The notes: generated by a model not told the origin, from the letters alone. A stretch of 64,000 nucleotides of DNA from RDXT01 sp033762375 (GCA_033762375.1 JANRLQ010000068.1:1-64000), one strand, 5' to 3'; counted from the stretch's first letter, positions 26,588 to 35,130 are shown. Numbers and translations: made by a program.

Positions 26588-27079
26588 ATGCGTAACACCG
26601 CTTTTTTCACCCTTCTCGGCGCGCTGATCCTGGCCGCCTGCCAACCCACACCGGCCTCAAACCCCGTGGCACAGGACGCGCCCAAACCTGATCTCACGAA
26701 GATCAAGGCCGAAATAAGAGCCATAGAAGATGCCTGGGCTGCTGCCTCTAATGCCAAAGATGTCGCCACCATTGTGGGCTTTTATGCCGACGACGCCATC
26801 AGCATGAACGACGACCAGCCGATGCTCGTGGGCAAAGCCGCTATCCAAACAGGCGTGGAAGCGGAGATGGCCAAACGCAAAGTAAAAGCAAAGACCACCT
26901 TCGAAACCTTAGACTTGTACGGCGACGAAAACCGCGTGACAGAAGTCGGAAAAACAACGGTCACAGACAGTACCGGCAAGGTGATCTATGCGGGTAAATA
27001 TATGGCCGTATGGGAAAAACGCAACGGGAAATGGCTGACGATCCGGGACATAAGCAACGACGACAAAAAGGAAGGTTAG
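26588..27079 (+). CDS. DUF4440 / SnoaL-like lipoprotein
   Basis: A lipobox (ALILAAC) ends the signal peptide. The mature domain is a cone-shaped NTF2/SnoaL-like fold of the DUF4440 type: IRAIEDAWAAASNAKDVATIVGFYADDAISMNDDQPMLVGKAAI followed by WEKRNGKWLTIRDISN. Such proteins often bind small ligands; none can be assigned. A second DUF4440 protein is encoded next, probably a tandem duplication. Confidence 0.8.
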   Translation: MRNTAFFTLLGALILAACQPTPASNPVAQDAPKPDLTKIKAEIRAIEDAWAAASNAKDVATIVGFYADDAISMNDDQPMLVGKAAIQTGVEAEMAKRKVKAKTTFETLDLYGDENRVTEVGKTTVTDSTGKVIYAGKYMAVWEKRNGKWLTIRDISNDDKKEG

Positions 27080-27183
27080 GCGATGTAGCATGGGCGTGGC
27101 ATAGGGCCACGCCCATACTATCCCGGCCGCTCATGTCACCCACACCCTACACCTGTTTACAACCCTTTTACACTCAACTCCCA

Positions 27184-27633
27184 ATGAAAAATCTCATTTT
27201 TTTGGCTGTCCTCCTCTGCGCCGCACTCAGCACCCGCGCACAAGATGCCACTGCTGAAATGCTGGCACTCGGTAACGCCTGGAAAACCGCCTTTGAGCGG
27301 GGTGATGCTGCTGCGGTGGCTGCCCTGTACAGCGAAAACGTAACCTATGTACAAGCCGAAGACGGCAGTACCTCAACCCGAACCCGTGCAGCGGTCGAAG
27401 CAAGTCTGAAAAAAACCCTGGAAACCACGACCGGAACCCTCGAATTTGCCCCCAACTGTGCAGGTACCTGGTTGCCTAATGGGAAAGCCCGGTTTACAGG
27501 TGATTTTACCCAAACGATGACCGACAAAACAACGGGCCAAACAGAGGTGTTTCATGGCTCCTTTGACCACCTGGCCGTGAAAGAAAATGGCCAGTGGAAA
27601 CTGTGTCAGGTGCAGGTAACCCCCAGGGAATAA
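27184..27633 (+). CDS. Secreted DUF4440 / SnoaL-like protein
   Basis: The ATG at 27184 begins the signal peptide MKNLIFLAVLLCAALSTRAQ; the long upstream frame runs back into the previous gene. The domain (LALGNAWKTAFERGDAAAVAALYSENVTYVQAEDG ... FDHLAVKENGQWKLCQVQ) is the same NTF2-like family as the preceding gene, with a signal peptidase I type leader instead of a lipobox. Confidence 0.8.
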   Translation: MKNLIFLAVLLCAALSTRAQDATAEMLALGNAWKTAFERGDAAAVAALYSENVTYVQAEDGSTSTRTRAAVEASLKKTLETTTGTLEFAPNCAGTWLPNGKARFTGDFTQTMTDKTTGQTEVFHGSFDHLAVKENGQWKLCQVQVTPRE

Positions 27634-27734
27634 ATACGGTCCGGGGTCGGGGCGGCCGACGGTTGCCCCGATACCTGATTTCTCCGCTGGCGCAGGTGTC
27701 ACGCCTTGTGTACAGGCCCGTATGCAGCGGGTGA

Positions 27735-28319
27735 TCAATCCTCAAACACCTCCGTCACATTCACCGCCAGATTCGGAACAATGGGTGTGCTGAGCAGGTC
27801 ACCTTCCACTACAGGCGGGAGACCGATATAGTAACCTTGTTCGTTCAGCTTCCAGACCTGGATGGTTTTTTCAGTGGGTGAAACGATCCAGTATTCGAGT
27901 ACCCCGGCCTCCTGGTAGAGTTCAAACTTGTCGCGCATTTCGGTGCGGCTATTGCCTGGGGAGAGGATTTCGACGATAAGGTCGGGAGCACCGTTGCAGC
28001 CGCGGTCATCCAGCTTGGAGCGGTCACAAATGACACAGAGATCGGGTTGGACGACGGTGATCACGTCTTTATCTTCACGCTTACGCGCAAGCCGTACATC
28101 AAAAGGAGCAACATAAACTTTGCAGGTAGTTTTCCACAAAGCATTCCCAAGTGAGACGGATAAATTGCGACTAATATCCTGATGTCTTCGCGAAGGCGCA
28201 GACATCTGACGAATCTTACCGCGCAGCAATTCTACCCGCTCCTCAAACTGCCAAAGCAAGTAGTCAGCGTAGGTGTAGGTACCGTTAGGATCTAGTTGAT
28301 CGAGCGAAGTAATGGGCAT
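27735..28319 (-). CDS. Uma2-family putative restriction endonuclease, copy 1
   Basis: The ATG at 28319 (MPITSLDQLDPNGTYTYADY) gives 194 residues, the same length as the paralogue at 32071-32655, which begins at the same point. The PD-(D/E)XK nuclease core is visible in VVQPDLCVIC, PDLIVEILSPGNSR and KFELYQEAGVLEYWIVSP. Uma2 (DUF820) proteins are abundant in Cyanobacteria and Saprospiria; their target is unknown. The paralogue lies in the same orientation 3.8 kb away. Confidence 0.88.
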   Translation of the reverse strand: MPITSLDQLDPNGTYTYADYLLWQFEERVELLRGKIRQMSAPSRRHQDISRNLSVSLGNALWKTTCKVYVAPFDVRLARKREDKDVITVVQPDLCVICDRSKLDDRGCNGAPDLIVEILSPGNSRTEMRDKFELYQEAGVLEYWIVSPTEKTIQVWKLNEQGYYIGLPPVVEGDLLSTPIVPNLAVNVTEVFED

Positions 28320-28562
28320 AACATCCAAGGTTGATGACACACCCGCGAATATAGGCATTTTTTGCTTGGCAAACAGCCACGCCGGTGAATCAACGCAGGC
28401 AGGCTGGGCTGCCTGTTCTTACCTGCGGCCCGTGACCAGTTGCTACACACACCTTCTCCCGGCACCTGCTCAGGCGGCCAGATTTGAGTTTAGGTTTGGT
28501 TTGCCTGAACAGGTGCTATTTCCCTTATGCTGAGTATATTACACACCTAACCCCTTGTAACA

Positions 28563-30314
28563 ATGAAAAACAAACGCTGCTTTTTTCCCCTCCTCGGATT
28601 GATCCTGTTGTCATCCACCCGCTGTTTCGCCCAGCATGACCATCATGTGGACGATACACAAGCAACCGCCTCGCACAGCCATAACCACCTTGCCCACATG
28701 CAGGCATCGAGGGCCCAGAATTTTTATATCCACAACCTGCCAGCGCCCCAATTGATGACCGGCATCGGGCAGTCGGATATGAAGATTGTGACCCAATCCG
28801 AAAAAACGCAGGCCTATTTTAACCAGGGGCTGAACCTCCTGCACGATTTTTGGGATTTTGAAGCCTACCGCGCCTTTAAAGAAGCCATCCGGCACGACTC
28901 AACGGCGATTATGCCCTATTGGGGGCTGCTCCAAACCCCCGGTCCCGATGAGGACAGCGTACTCATGTATCAGAAAAAAATGGCAGTTGCTCAATTAAAA
29001 AAGCTGATCAAAACCGCCAATGAGCACGAGAAACTATATGCCGAAATAGCCCTGCTGGGCGATTCGCTCCAGGAAAAAGCCTATCCCGAGATCGTCAAAA
29101 AATATGAAGTGATTATCTATAAATTTCCCGAAGATGTGGATGCTAAATTATTTTTAGCCCTGGGCAACATGAGCGGTTTTGATACCGACATGAACCCCAA
29201 CGAGGGACAAATGTACAGCGAACTTCTGCTCAGAGAGGTACAACGCATTGCCCCCCAAAACCATGCTTTTCACCACTATTGGATTCACGTCATGGAGCAT
29301 TGCTGTCCGGAGCGCGCCCTGGCGAGTGCTGATGCGTTGACGGCATTGGCGCCCCGCTCGGGGCATATTGTCCACATGCCGGGCCATATTTACAACCGGG
29401 TCGGCGACTACCAACGGGCGCACGATGCTTTTGTGGCGGCCGTACGGGTAGATTCAGCCTACATGAAAAACGAGGGGATCCAGGAGGTGGACAACTGGAA
29501 TTACATCCACAATATCAACTATTTAATCAACAACTGTGTCCACGATGGCCGGTACCGTGAGGCACTTCTGTATGCTGAAAAGCTGAAGAACATGAAAGCC
29601 GACAAAGCCAGGAAAGACCTGTATGACGGCACTTTTTTTAACCAGGGCATACTCGCACCCGCCAAAATGGAAATGGCTTTTGGCCATTGGGACAGAGCGG
29701 TGGCTCAACTTGAAAAAGTCACAAATCATGACAGCATTTTTAGTGTGGCCAGCATGGAATTTAAAAAGGGCCTGACCCTTTTTGCCAAAGGGATGGATGC
29801 CCTTGAGAAAAACAAGGTCAGCGACGCGATACAATATTCAAATGGGTTGGATGCCATACTCTGGCGAAATGAAAAGCAGTCGGGAGCGGAAAACTCCTTA
29901 AACCAACCCTTTGATCGTTTTTCCTGGGGCTATCAAAATACCTTAAACACAGCCAGTTTAGAGTTGCAGGGCTCCATAGCCAGCCATCAGGGCAACTTTG
30001 TACAGGCTACAGAGTTGCTGGCGAAAGCGCAGAAAAATGAAACAGAACTGGGCTACGGTGAGCCACCGTTATATGCCCGGCCTGTGGCCATGAGCATCGC
30101 ACGCGCCTACGAGCAAGCGGGAAAATGGGACAAGGCCATTGAAACCTACCAGGAATTGCTCAACAGATTTCCCCAAAGTGCGTATGTGCTTCAGGCGTTG
30201 ACACTGGCGTATGCCCAAAAAGGCGATGCAGAAAACGCCAAAGCGTTTGAAAGCCAACTCAAAGCAGCGTGTCAATATGCGGATGAAGGGATGTACACGA
30301 TCAAAAGAAAGTAG
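28563..30314 (+). CDS. Secreted TPR protein with histidine-rich N-terminus
   Basis: The signal peptide (MKNKRCFFPLLGLILLSSTRCFAQ) is followed by a His/Asp-rich segment (HDHHVDDTQATASHSHNHLAHMQ) that could bind metal. The body is made of TPR-like helices with a conserved HAFHHYWIHVMEHCCPERALASAD and RSGHIVHMPGHIYNRVGDYQRA (residues about 235-290), a pattern seen in a widespread family of TPR proteins whose His residues may also hold metal. Ends with canonical TPRs (WDKAIETYQELLNRFPQSAYVLQALTLAYA). Monocistronic between the two Uma2 genes. Confidence 0.75.
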   Translation: MKNKRCFFPLLGLILLSSTRCFAQHDHHVDDTQATASHSHNHLAHMQASRAQNFYIHNLPAPQLMTGIGQSDMKIVTQSEKTQAYFNQGLNLLHDFWDFEAYRAFKEAIRHDSTAIMPYWGLLQTPGPDEDSVLMYQKKMAVAQLKKLIKTANEHEKLYAEIALLGDSLQEKAYPEIVKKYEVIIYKFPEDVDAKLFLALGNMSGFDTDMNPNEGQMYSELLLREVQRIAPQNHAFHHYWIHVMEHCCPERALASADALTALAPRSGHIVHMPGHIYNRVGDYQRAHDAFVAAVRVDSAYMKNEGIQEVDNWNYIHNINYLINNCVHDGRYREALLYAEKLKNMKADKARKDLYDGTFFNQGILAPAKMEMAFGHWDRAVAQLEKVTNHDSIFSVASMEFKKGLTLFAKGMDALEKNKVSDAIQYSNGLDAILWRNEKQSGAENSLNQPFDRFSWGYQNTLNTASLELQGSIASHQGNFVQATELLAKAQKNETELGYGEPPLYARPVAMSIARAYEQAGKWDKAIETYQELLNRFPQSAYVLQALTLAYAQKGDAENAKAFESQLKAACQYADEGMYTIKRK

Positions 30315-30429
30315 TATAACACATCCCATGCGTTAAAGTATGAGCGTCCTGACGATTTTTTAAAAGACGTCATAGCTTTTCTGTCACGGATAAAAACCAG
30401 TGCCGGGAGAAGGTGAGCGACCGAGCTGC

Positions 30430-31875
30430 TCACACAGCCTCAAACAGGGCATCCATCGTGATCTGGTTTTGAATCACACCGAGGTAGTGTTCGTTGGATT
30501 TTGCGCCAAAGGCTGTGAGCAGCGTGAAAAAAACTGATTTGCGGGTACCTGTTTTTTCGATAAACACGCGCCTTTTGGTGCGTAACGTGGCAGCATACTT
30601 TTTATCAATGGTGAAAACATCGCCCGAAAATTTGATTTCGATGAGGTTGATGCAATTGTCTTTCCGGTCAAGCAACAGATCAATTTGTGCGCCCTCTTCG
30701 CCGGGTTCTTTGGCGACAAATCGCCAGGGCGATTGTTCTGTATAAAGGCCGGAAATGCCAAGCGCTTTTTTGATTTGTGGTACGTGTTTCAGGCAAAGGT
30801 TTTCGAAAGCGAAACCGCTCCAGCTTACCCATGAAGCGCCGGAAGACCGGGACAGCCAGGCACCAGGCCCCAGCGCTTTGCTGCCTTCAACAAATTTGTA
30901 GTAAAAATGAGAATACTCATCACCCAGCTTAAAGAGGGTATCTTTGGTGGTTTTGTTAAACGGAGTGTACCCGAGGATAAAACCCGATTCCGCGAGTTCT
31001 TCTATAACTTTCGTGGCACTGCCGCCGGAGAGTATCCCACAAGCTTCGAGTATTTCGGTGCGGGTCAGGCCGGAAGGTTTTTCAGCCAGTGCGCGGACAA
31101 CGGCGAGGTGTTTGTCGGCATTTTCAAACAAGGCCGCGTACAGGTTTCGGTGCTCATCGCTCAGCCAGCCATCGGGTGTAAAGTACAGACGGTCAATCGC
31201 TTGTGCCACGCTGTCACCGGGGCGGATACCGTTGAGATATTGTGGGATCCCCCCTATGGCCATGTACAGTTGCAGGATGGAATAGCGGTCGAGGTGAATA
31301 TGTCTGGCGTGCAAAAACTGCTCTGTTTCGTACAGGTTAAAAGGCATGAGCCGGATGCGTTGCGTAAGCCGGTTGTGCAAGCCCCCTTTGTTGCGCACCA
31401 CATTCTGAATCATCCAGGAGGCCGCCGAGCCACAAATCACGACTACCATATTGGGGTTGCGAGACGCCCAACTGTTCCAAAAATGATCAAAAGCCGACAA
31501 AAAACCGGACCTGGGCGTATCAAACCAGGGGAATTCATCAAAAAACACAACCTGCTTTTGCCCTGTTACGGCCTGGCTTTCCAAAAAATGAATCAGCATC
31601 CGAAAGGCCTGCAACCAACTGCGCGGAATGGCCATCGGCAACTCCGGATTGAGACGAAGGGAAAGGGTTTCGCTGAAATTTTCAAGCTGCCCGGCGAGTG
31701 TTGCGTTTTTGATACCCGAAATCTCAAACACCGTATGTGGGCCATAGACCGTACGAATCAAGTAGGTTTTTCCGACCCGCCTTCGCCCATATACGGCGAT
31801 CAGCTCGGCTTGCGGCGATGCCATAGCATCGTTCAGGGCTTGAATCTCCGGTTTTCGTCCGATCAACTGATGCAT
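30430..31875 (-). CDS. AAA ATPase of the archaeal-type / DUF234 family
   Basis: A 481-residue protein with the ATPase_2 architecture: FIGR-like start (MHQLIGRKPEIQALNDA), Walker A VYGRRRVGKTYLI near residue 30, Walker B VVFFDEFPWFDTPRSGF near 110, a sensor region (VVICGSAASWMI), then the C-terminal DUF234 nuclease-like part (FAFENLCLKHVPQIKKALGI ... EEGAQIDLLLDRKDNCINLIEIKFS), where EGAQIDLLLDR and EIKFS have the D and ExK of a PD-(D/E)XK site. Function is unproven. Two copies of a 40-bp palindrome lie directly upstream. Confidence 0.85.
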   Translation of the reverse strand: MHQLIGRKPEIQALNDAMASPQAELIAVYGRRRVGKTYLIRTVYGPHTVFEISGIKNATLAGQLENFSETLSLRLNPELPMAIPRSWLQAFRMLIHFLESQAVTGQKQVVFFDEFPWFDTPRSGFLSAFDHFWNSWASRNPNMVVVICGSAASWMIQNVVRNKGGLHNRLTQRIRLMPFNLYETEQFLHARHIHLDRYSILQLYMAIGGIPQYLNGIRPGDSVAQAIDRLYFTPDGWLSDEHRNLYAALFENADKHLAVVRALAEKPSGLTRTEILEACGILSGGSATKVIEELAESGFILGYTPFNKTTKDTLFKLGDEYSHFYYKFVEGSKALGPGAWLSRSSGASWVSWSGFAFENLCLKHVPQIKKALGISGLYTEQSPWRFVAKEPGEEGAQIDLLLDRKDNCINLIEIKFSGDVFTIDKKYAATLRTKRRVFIEKTGTRKSVFFTLLTAFGAKSNEHYLGVIQNQITMDALFEAV

Positions 31876-31913
31876 AGAACCATATATGTAGCCAAAAGCC
31901 GTTTCCCAAAGAT

Positions 31914-32006
31914 AGTTTTGGCTGCGTATGCAACATTATATTCGGCCAAAACTCACTCAAAAATAGTAGTTTTGGCTGAGTATGTAACATTATATCCGGC
32001 CAAAAC
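31914..32006. repeat. Two tandem 40-bp imperfect palindromes upstream of the ATPase gene
   Basis: Copy 1 spans 31914-31953 and copy 2 spans 31968-32006, 54 bp apart. Each has arms AGTTTTGGC and GCCAAAAC(T) around a conserved centre with GTATG and AACATTATAT. They lie 39 bp before the ATPase start codon on the strand leading into it, with TATAAT in the minus-strand centre, so they could be operators, promoters, or ends of a small mobile unit. Confidence 0.75.
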
Positions 32007-32070
32007 GCATATTTTTCTTTTCACCTTCATTAAACCGCTCATCACATGCATCCCGCTGGCACCAGGAGGA

Positions 32071-32655
32071 TCAATCCTCAAACACCTCCGTCACATCCAC
32101 CGCGAGATTCGGTACGATGGACGTAGTGACCATATCCCCCTCCACTTTGGGTTGGTAGCTGACGTACAAGCCCTGGTCGTTGAGGAGCCAGACCCGGATC
32201 GTTTTGTCTGCGGGTGAGACGATCCAGTATTCAAGCACCCCGGCCTCCTGGTAGAGTTCAAACTTGTCTTTCATCTCGGTGCGGCTGTTGCCTGGCGAGA
32301 GGATTTCGATGATCAGGTCGGGGGCACCGTTACAGCCGCGGTCGTCCAGTTTGGAGCGGTCACAAATGACGCAGAGGTCAGGCTGGACGACGGTGATCAC
32401 ATCTTTGTCTTCGCGCATGCGGGTGAGGCGCACGTCGAAGGGGGCATTGTACACTTTGCAAGGGCTTTTGAGCAAAGCGGTCATGAGCGCGTATTGTATT
32501 TTACCACTAATATCCTGGTGCCTGCGATTGGGCGCAGACATCTGACGGATCTTACCGCGCAACAATTCTACCCGCTCCTCAAACTGCCAGTCCAGGTAGT
32601 CAGCGTAGGTATAGGTACCGTCAGGATCGAGTTGGCTGAGGGAGGTAATGGTCAT
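32071..32655 (-). CDS. Uma2-family putative restriction endonuclease, copy 2
   Basis: Colinear with the protein at 27735-28319 and very close to it in sequence (shared FEERVELLRGKIRQMSAP, VVQPDLCVICDRSKLDDRGC, PDLIIEILSPGNSRTEMKDK); the DNA is also closely similar. Differences cluster near residues 50-60 and 165-180. The same nuclease core is present. Recent duplication or two acquisitions of the same element would explain the pair. Confidence 0.88.
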   Translation of the reverse strand: MTITSLSQLDPDGTYTYADYLDWQFEERVELLRGKIRQMSAPNRRHQDISGKIQYALMTALLKSPCKVYNAPFDVRLTRMREDKDVITVVQPDLCVICDRSKLDDRGCNGAPDLIIEILSPGNSRTEMKDKFELYQEAGVLEYWIVSPADKTIRVWLLNDQGLYVSYQPKVEGDMVTTSIVPNLAVDVTEVFED

Positions 32656-32878
32656 AAGGATCGTATGACGGTTCTTAACTCAAAAATACGTATTTTCCCG
32701 CAAACAGGTTCCCTTTCACCCACGATTATATGCACCTCCAGGCAGATGTCAGCATTTCAGGATTGTGTGACCCGCTTACTTGTGTCGGCGCTGCCGACAC
32801 AAGTACAAGATCGGGCCATCAAATCAAAATATACCACACCCAGCCAACCCCCTATTGTTTACTTCAACCCTCAGTTAC

Positions 32879-33796
32879 ATGAAAAGAAGAGCGTTTTTGA
32901 CCAACACCGCCCTCTCCGCCATCGCCGTCAGCGCCACGGGTTTTATCCACTTCGACGGCACCCGCTATGTCGGCGACTGCGAAACGACCTCCGACATCCT
33001 GGGCCCCTTTTACCGGCCCGGCAGCCCGGTGCGGAGCAGCCTCGTGATCGAAGGCGAACCCGGCACCCCCGTCGAACTCTCCGGACGCATCCTGCACGAC
33101 GACTGCACCACGCCCTACCCCAATGCCAAAATCGAACTCTGGCACTGCGACAACCAGGGTGTATATGACAACGAGTCCGCCGACTTCCGCTACCGGGGCA
33201 CGGTCTATACCGACCGCGAAGGGCAGTACGCCATCCAGACCATCCTGCCTGTGCCCTACCAGGTAGGCAAAAAAAGCTACCGCCCCGCGCACTTCCACCT
33301 GATGATCACCGCCGAAGGTTACCAGCCCCTGGTGACACAGCTCTACTTAAGTGGCGACCCCTGGATCGGAGAAGATGAAAGCGCCTCTTCCCCCACCGCC
33401 AAACGCCGCATCCTCGACGTACAAACCCGGCCCAACGGCCACAAACAAGTCACCTACACCGTCGGCATGGCCGCCAAACTCCTCGTCGAACCGCCCGTAC
33501 TCGGCCTGCTCGAAGGCACCTACACCGACGAAAAAGACCCCAACAACCGCACAGAACTCTTCGTCCAGGACCACCAGCTCTGGGTCAAAGGTAATCCGCA
33601 AAACGGCATGCCCTACGGCGCCAACCTCGAATACATCGGCGACAATACCTTCAAGCCCGCCGGCGTGACCCGTGAGACCTATTCCCTCTACTTCGATGTA
33701 CTGCCCTACGGCGTCATCAAGATGCGGGAAACCTTTCTCACGGACAAAGGGAAACAGAAAGTGGTGGTAACGGTGCGGGAGATGAGAGGGGAGTGA
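32879..33796 (+). CDS. Intradiol ring-cleavage dioxygenase-like protein (secreted)
   Basis: The ATG at 32879 starts MKRRAFLTNTALSAIAVSA, a Tat-like leader with a twin arginine. The domain matches the catechol/protocatechuate dioxygenase barrel: GPFYRPGSPVRSSL, PNAKIELWHCDNQGVYDN and YRPAHFHLMI supply the ligands expected for the Fe(III) site (two Tyr, two His: Y near GVYDN, Y and the HxH of RPAHFH). A 100-residue C-terminal extension (LGLLEGTYTDEKDPNNRTELFVQDHQLW) is an added beta-rich domain. Substrate unknown. The GC-rich gene ends just before the accessory region begins. Confidence 0.85.
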   Translation: MKRRAFLTNTALSAIAVSATGFIHFDGTRYVGDCETTSDILGPFYRPGSPVRSSLVIEGEPGTPVELSGRILHDDCTTPYPNAKIELWHCDNQGVYDNESADFRYRGTVYTDREGQYAIQTILPVPYQVGKKSYRPAHFHLMITAEGYQPLVTQLYLSGDPWIGEDESASSPTAKRRILDVQTRPNGHKQVTYTVGMAAKLLVEPPVLGLLEGTYTDEKDPNNRTELFVQDHQLWVKGNPQNGMPYGANLEYIGDNTFKPAGVTRETYSLYFDVLPYGVIKMRETFLTDKGKQKVVVTVREMRGE

Positions 33797-33849
33797 GGGC
33801 GGGGGCTGCGGCCCCCGCTGTTGTTGGGGGGGCGAGGGGGGTAATGGCC

Positions 33850-33911
33850 TGTCCTACCCACAGTACGCGACCACCGCCTCGACAACCTGGGTCTCTGGGT
33901 TGCGTCAATAC
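33850..33911 (+). repeat. Interspersed repeat S, copy 1
   Basis: CGACCACCGCCTCGACAACC followed by TGGGTTGCGTCAATACAGG is one of four copies of the same element (others at 35888, 39745 and 42880). It starts the accessory region after the dioxygenase gene, in 404 bases without a gene. Confidence 0.7.
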
Positions 33912-33931
33912 AGGCCCACTGTCATAAAATT

Positions 33932-34016
33932 AGCGCATGTTTCTTGCGTACAAAGGAAATATTGACGTATATTGAGTGTGTATTGAGTGTGTATTGAGGG
34001 TTGCGGCAATATAGAT
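33932..34016 (+). repeat. Interspersed repeat T, copy 1
   Basis: GCGCATGTTTCTTGCGTACA and the following 65 bases match 43028-43098, with an extra TATTGAGTGTG unit here. The identity between the copies ends exactly at GTT (34017 here, 43099 there), where different sequences follow. Confidence 0.8.
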
Positions 34017-34147
34017 GTTCTCCGCAAGCACCATCTCCCACCCGACACAACCCCGACCCCGCAGGCCCGCCGATGCCCTTCGAGGATGCCTTGCGCAGAA
34101 CAAAGTGTTTACGTATATTGCTGGCGCAACAGCGTAAACTCTTGGAC
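34017..34147 (+). repeat. Repeat R copy 1: ORF-less cassette-like unit with promoter-like sequence
   Basis: The unit begins GTTCTCCGCAA (34017-34027) and its complement TTGCGCAGAAC lies at 34091-34101, one mismatch, the start/end relation expected of an integron cassette. It has no reading frame. TTGCGCAGAAC is followed by GTGTTTACGTATATTGC, a TTG-N20-TATATTGC promoter-like spacing. Related copies lie at 39880, 40949, 45188, 45782 and 46872, each before a gene. Confidence 0.55.
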
Positions 34148-34156
34148 GTTACAAGC
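34091..34156 (+). other. Short attC-like site
   Basis: AGAAC at the left and GACGTTAC at the right enclose GTTTACG (34108-34114) and CGTAAAC (34132-34138), a perfect 7-bp stem. The right arm CAGCGTAAACTCTTGGAC is identical to that at 39987-40004, and similarity stops at the next base in both places. Confidence 0.5.
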
Positions 34157-34200
34157 AATTTTTTCTGGACAGATTTGAGCTAACGAATAAGGACAAATGA

Positions 34201-34944
34201 ATGGAGGACTTTTATATTAACCCTAAAATTGTTTATCAAATACTCGCTGACAAAGGAGTTGAATATTTGTATCATGCTAACACTGTATTGACCTCTTTGA
34301 CATTCATAAATCAAAAAGCCCTTCTTTCGAGAAGTTATGTTGAAAAAAACAATCTGATACAGACGGAACAAAAATCCGATGGCGAGGACAAGAAATTCAA
34401 TGTTTGGGACGATGTGTTTCTTGATGGTCTCGACCTTCATAAAAAGTACAAAAGAGCAAACAAATATGGGCCCGTTCTATTTGTTATGAAGTTAGAGTTA
34501 TTGCAAGCACCTTCGGTGCCTCCATTATTGGTGACAAAGAATAATCCATGGTACTGGAAAGACCAGGATTCGTGGGAGCAACGATATTTTAATGACTCAG
34601 AGGGAATTAAAGCAAATTACCTTGCAGCAGGACAACTCGATTCAAGAATCATGTTCACATTTAGGTCACCTGACACATTTATAAAACTCAATAAATATTT
34701 GAAAGGCGTAATCGTAGACAAGCCGCCAATAATTGTGGACGTTAAAAGTGGTGAGAAAAAGAATATTGGAGACCACGCACACGAAAAAATTCGTGAGGCT
34801 TTAGACAACAATTCTATGAGACACATTCCTATGAAATTTCGACATGCTGACGACAATTTTCATTTATGTTCTTGTAACTTTAATTATACATGGATGAAAA
34901 ATTGGGACTTTAAGGACTTCTTCAAAAGATATAGGAGCAGTTGA
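34201..34944 (+). CDS. Cassette gene: ADP-ribosyltransferase-like (DarT-like) protein, tentative
   Basis: An AT-rich gene lying between two attC-like sites. The N-terminal part (YLYHANTVLTSLTFINQKALLSR, residues about 22-45; VWDDVFLDGLDLHKK; ANKYGPVLFVMKLELL) resembles the ART/DarT-like proteins that begin with YHxT.xxNLxSIxxxGLLSR, with His24 in the NAD-contact position. The C-terminus (HIPMKFRHADDNFHLCSCNFNYTWMKNWDFKDFFK) has no known domain to me. If it is an ART it would modify DNA or protein, but the family is not certain. No partner antitoxin is adjacent. Confidence 0.5.
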   Translation: MEDFYINPKIVYQILADKGVEYLYHANTVLTSLTFINQKALLSRSYVEKNNLIQTEQKSDGEDKKFNVWDDVFLDGLDLHKKYKRANKYGPVLFVMKLELLQAPSVPPLLVTKNNPWYWKDQDSWEQRYFNDSEGIKANYLAAGQLDSRIMFTFRSPDTFIKLNKYLKGVIVDKPPIIVDVKSGEKKNIGDHAHEKIREALDNNSMRHIPMKFRHADDNFHLCSCNFNYTWMKNWDFKDFFKRYRSS

Positions 34945-34950
34945 AAAAAC

Positions 34951-35124
34951 TGCTGGCAACAAAATGTTTATGCAATGCGGGGGTTTGGTGTAGGTATTAA
35001 AAGTAATTTCTTAATTTAGTTCCGTAACGGGGACAGAGACGTGCAGGTCAGGCAAAACATTTCGCTGCGCTTCATTTTTTTGCCCTCCTATTCCCCGCAC
35101 TGCATAAACACAAACGTTAGATGC
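34951..35124 (+). other. attC-like recombination site
   Basis: The left end TGCTGGCAAC (34951-34960) and right end GTTAGATGC (35116-35124) bracket a long palindrome: TGTTTATGCA (34965-34974) pairs perfectly with TGCATAAACA (35101-35110), and TGCGGGG (34976-34982) with CCCCGCA (35093-35099). GTTAGAT fits the attC core consensus GTTRRRY. The left end is 7/9 complementary to the start of the preceding cassette (GTTACAAGC, 34148). Confidence 0.75.
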
Positions 35125-35130
35125 AACACT

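Noticed and set aside
30907..32217. Plus-strand open frame of 436 codons across the ATPase gene and its upstream palindromes
   Set aside because: Antisense to a well-supported ATPase and reads through intergenic repeats.
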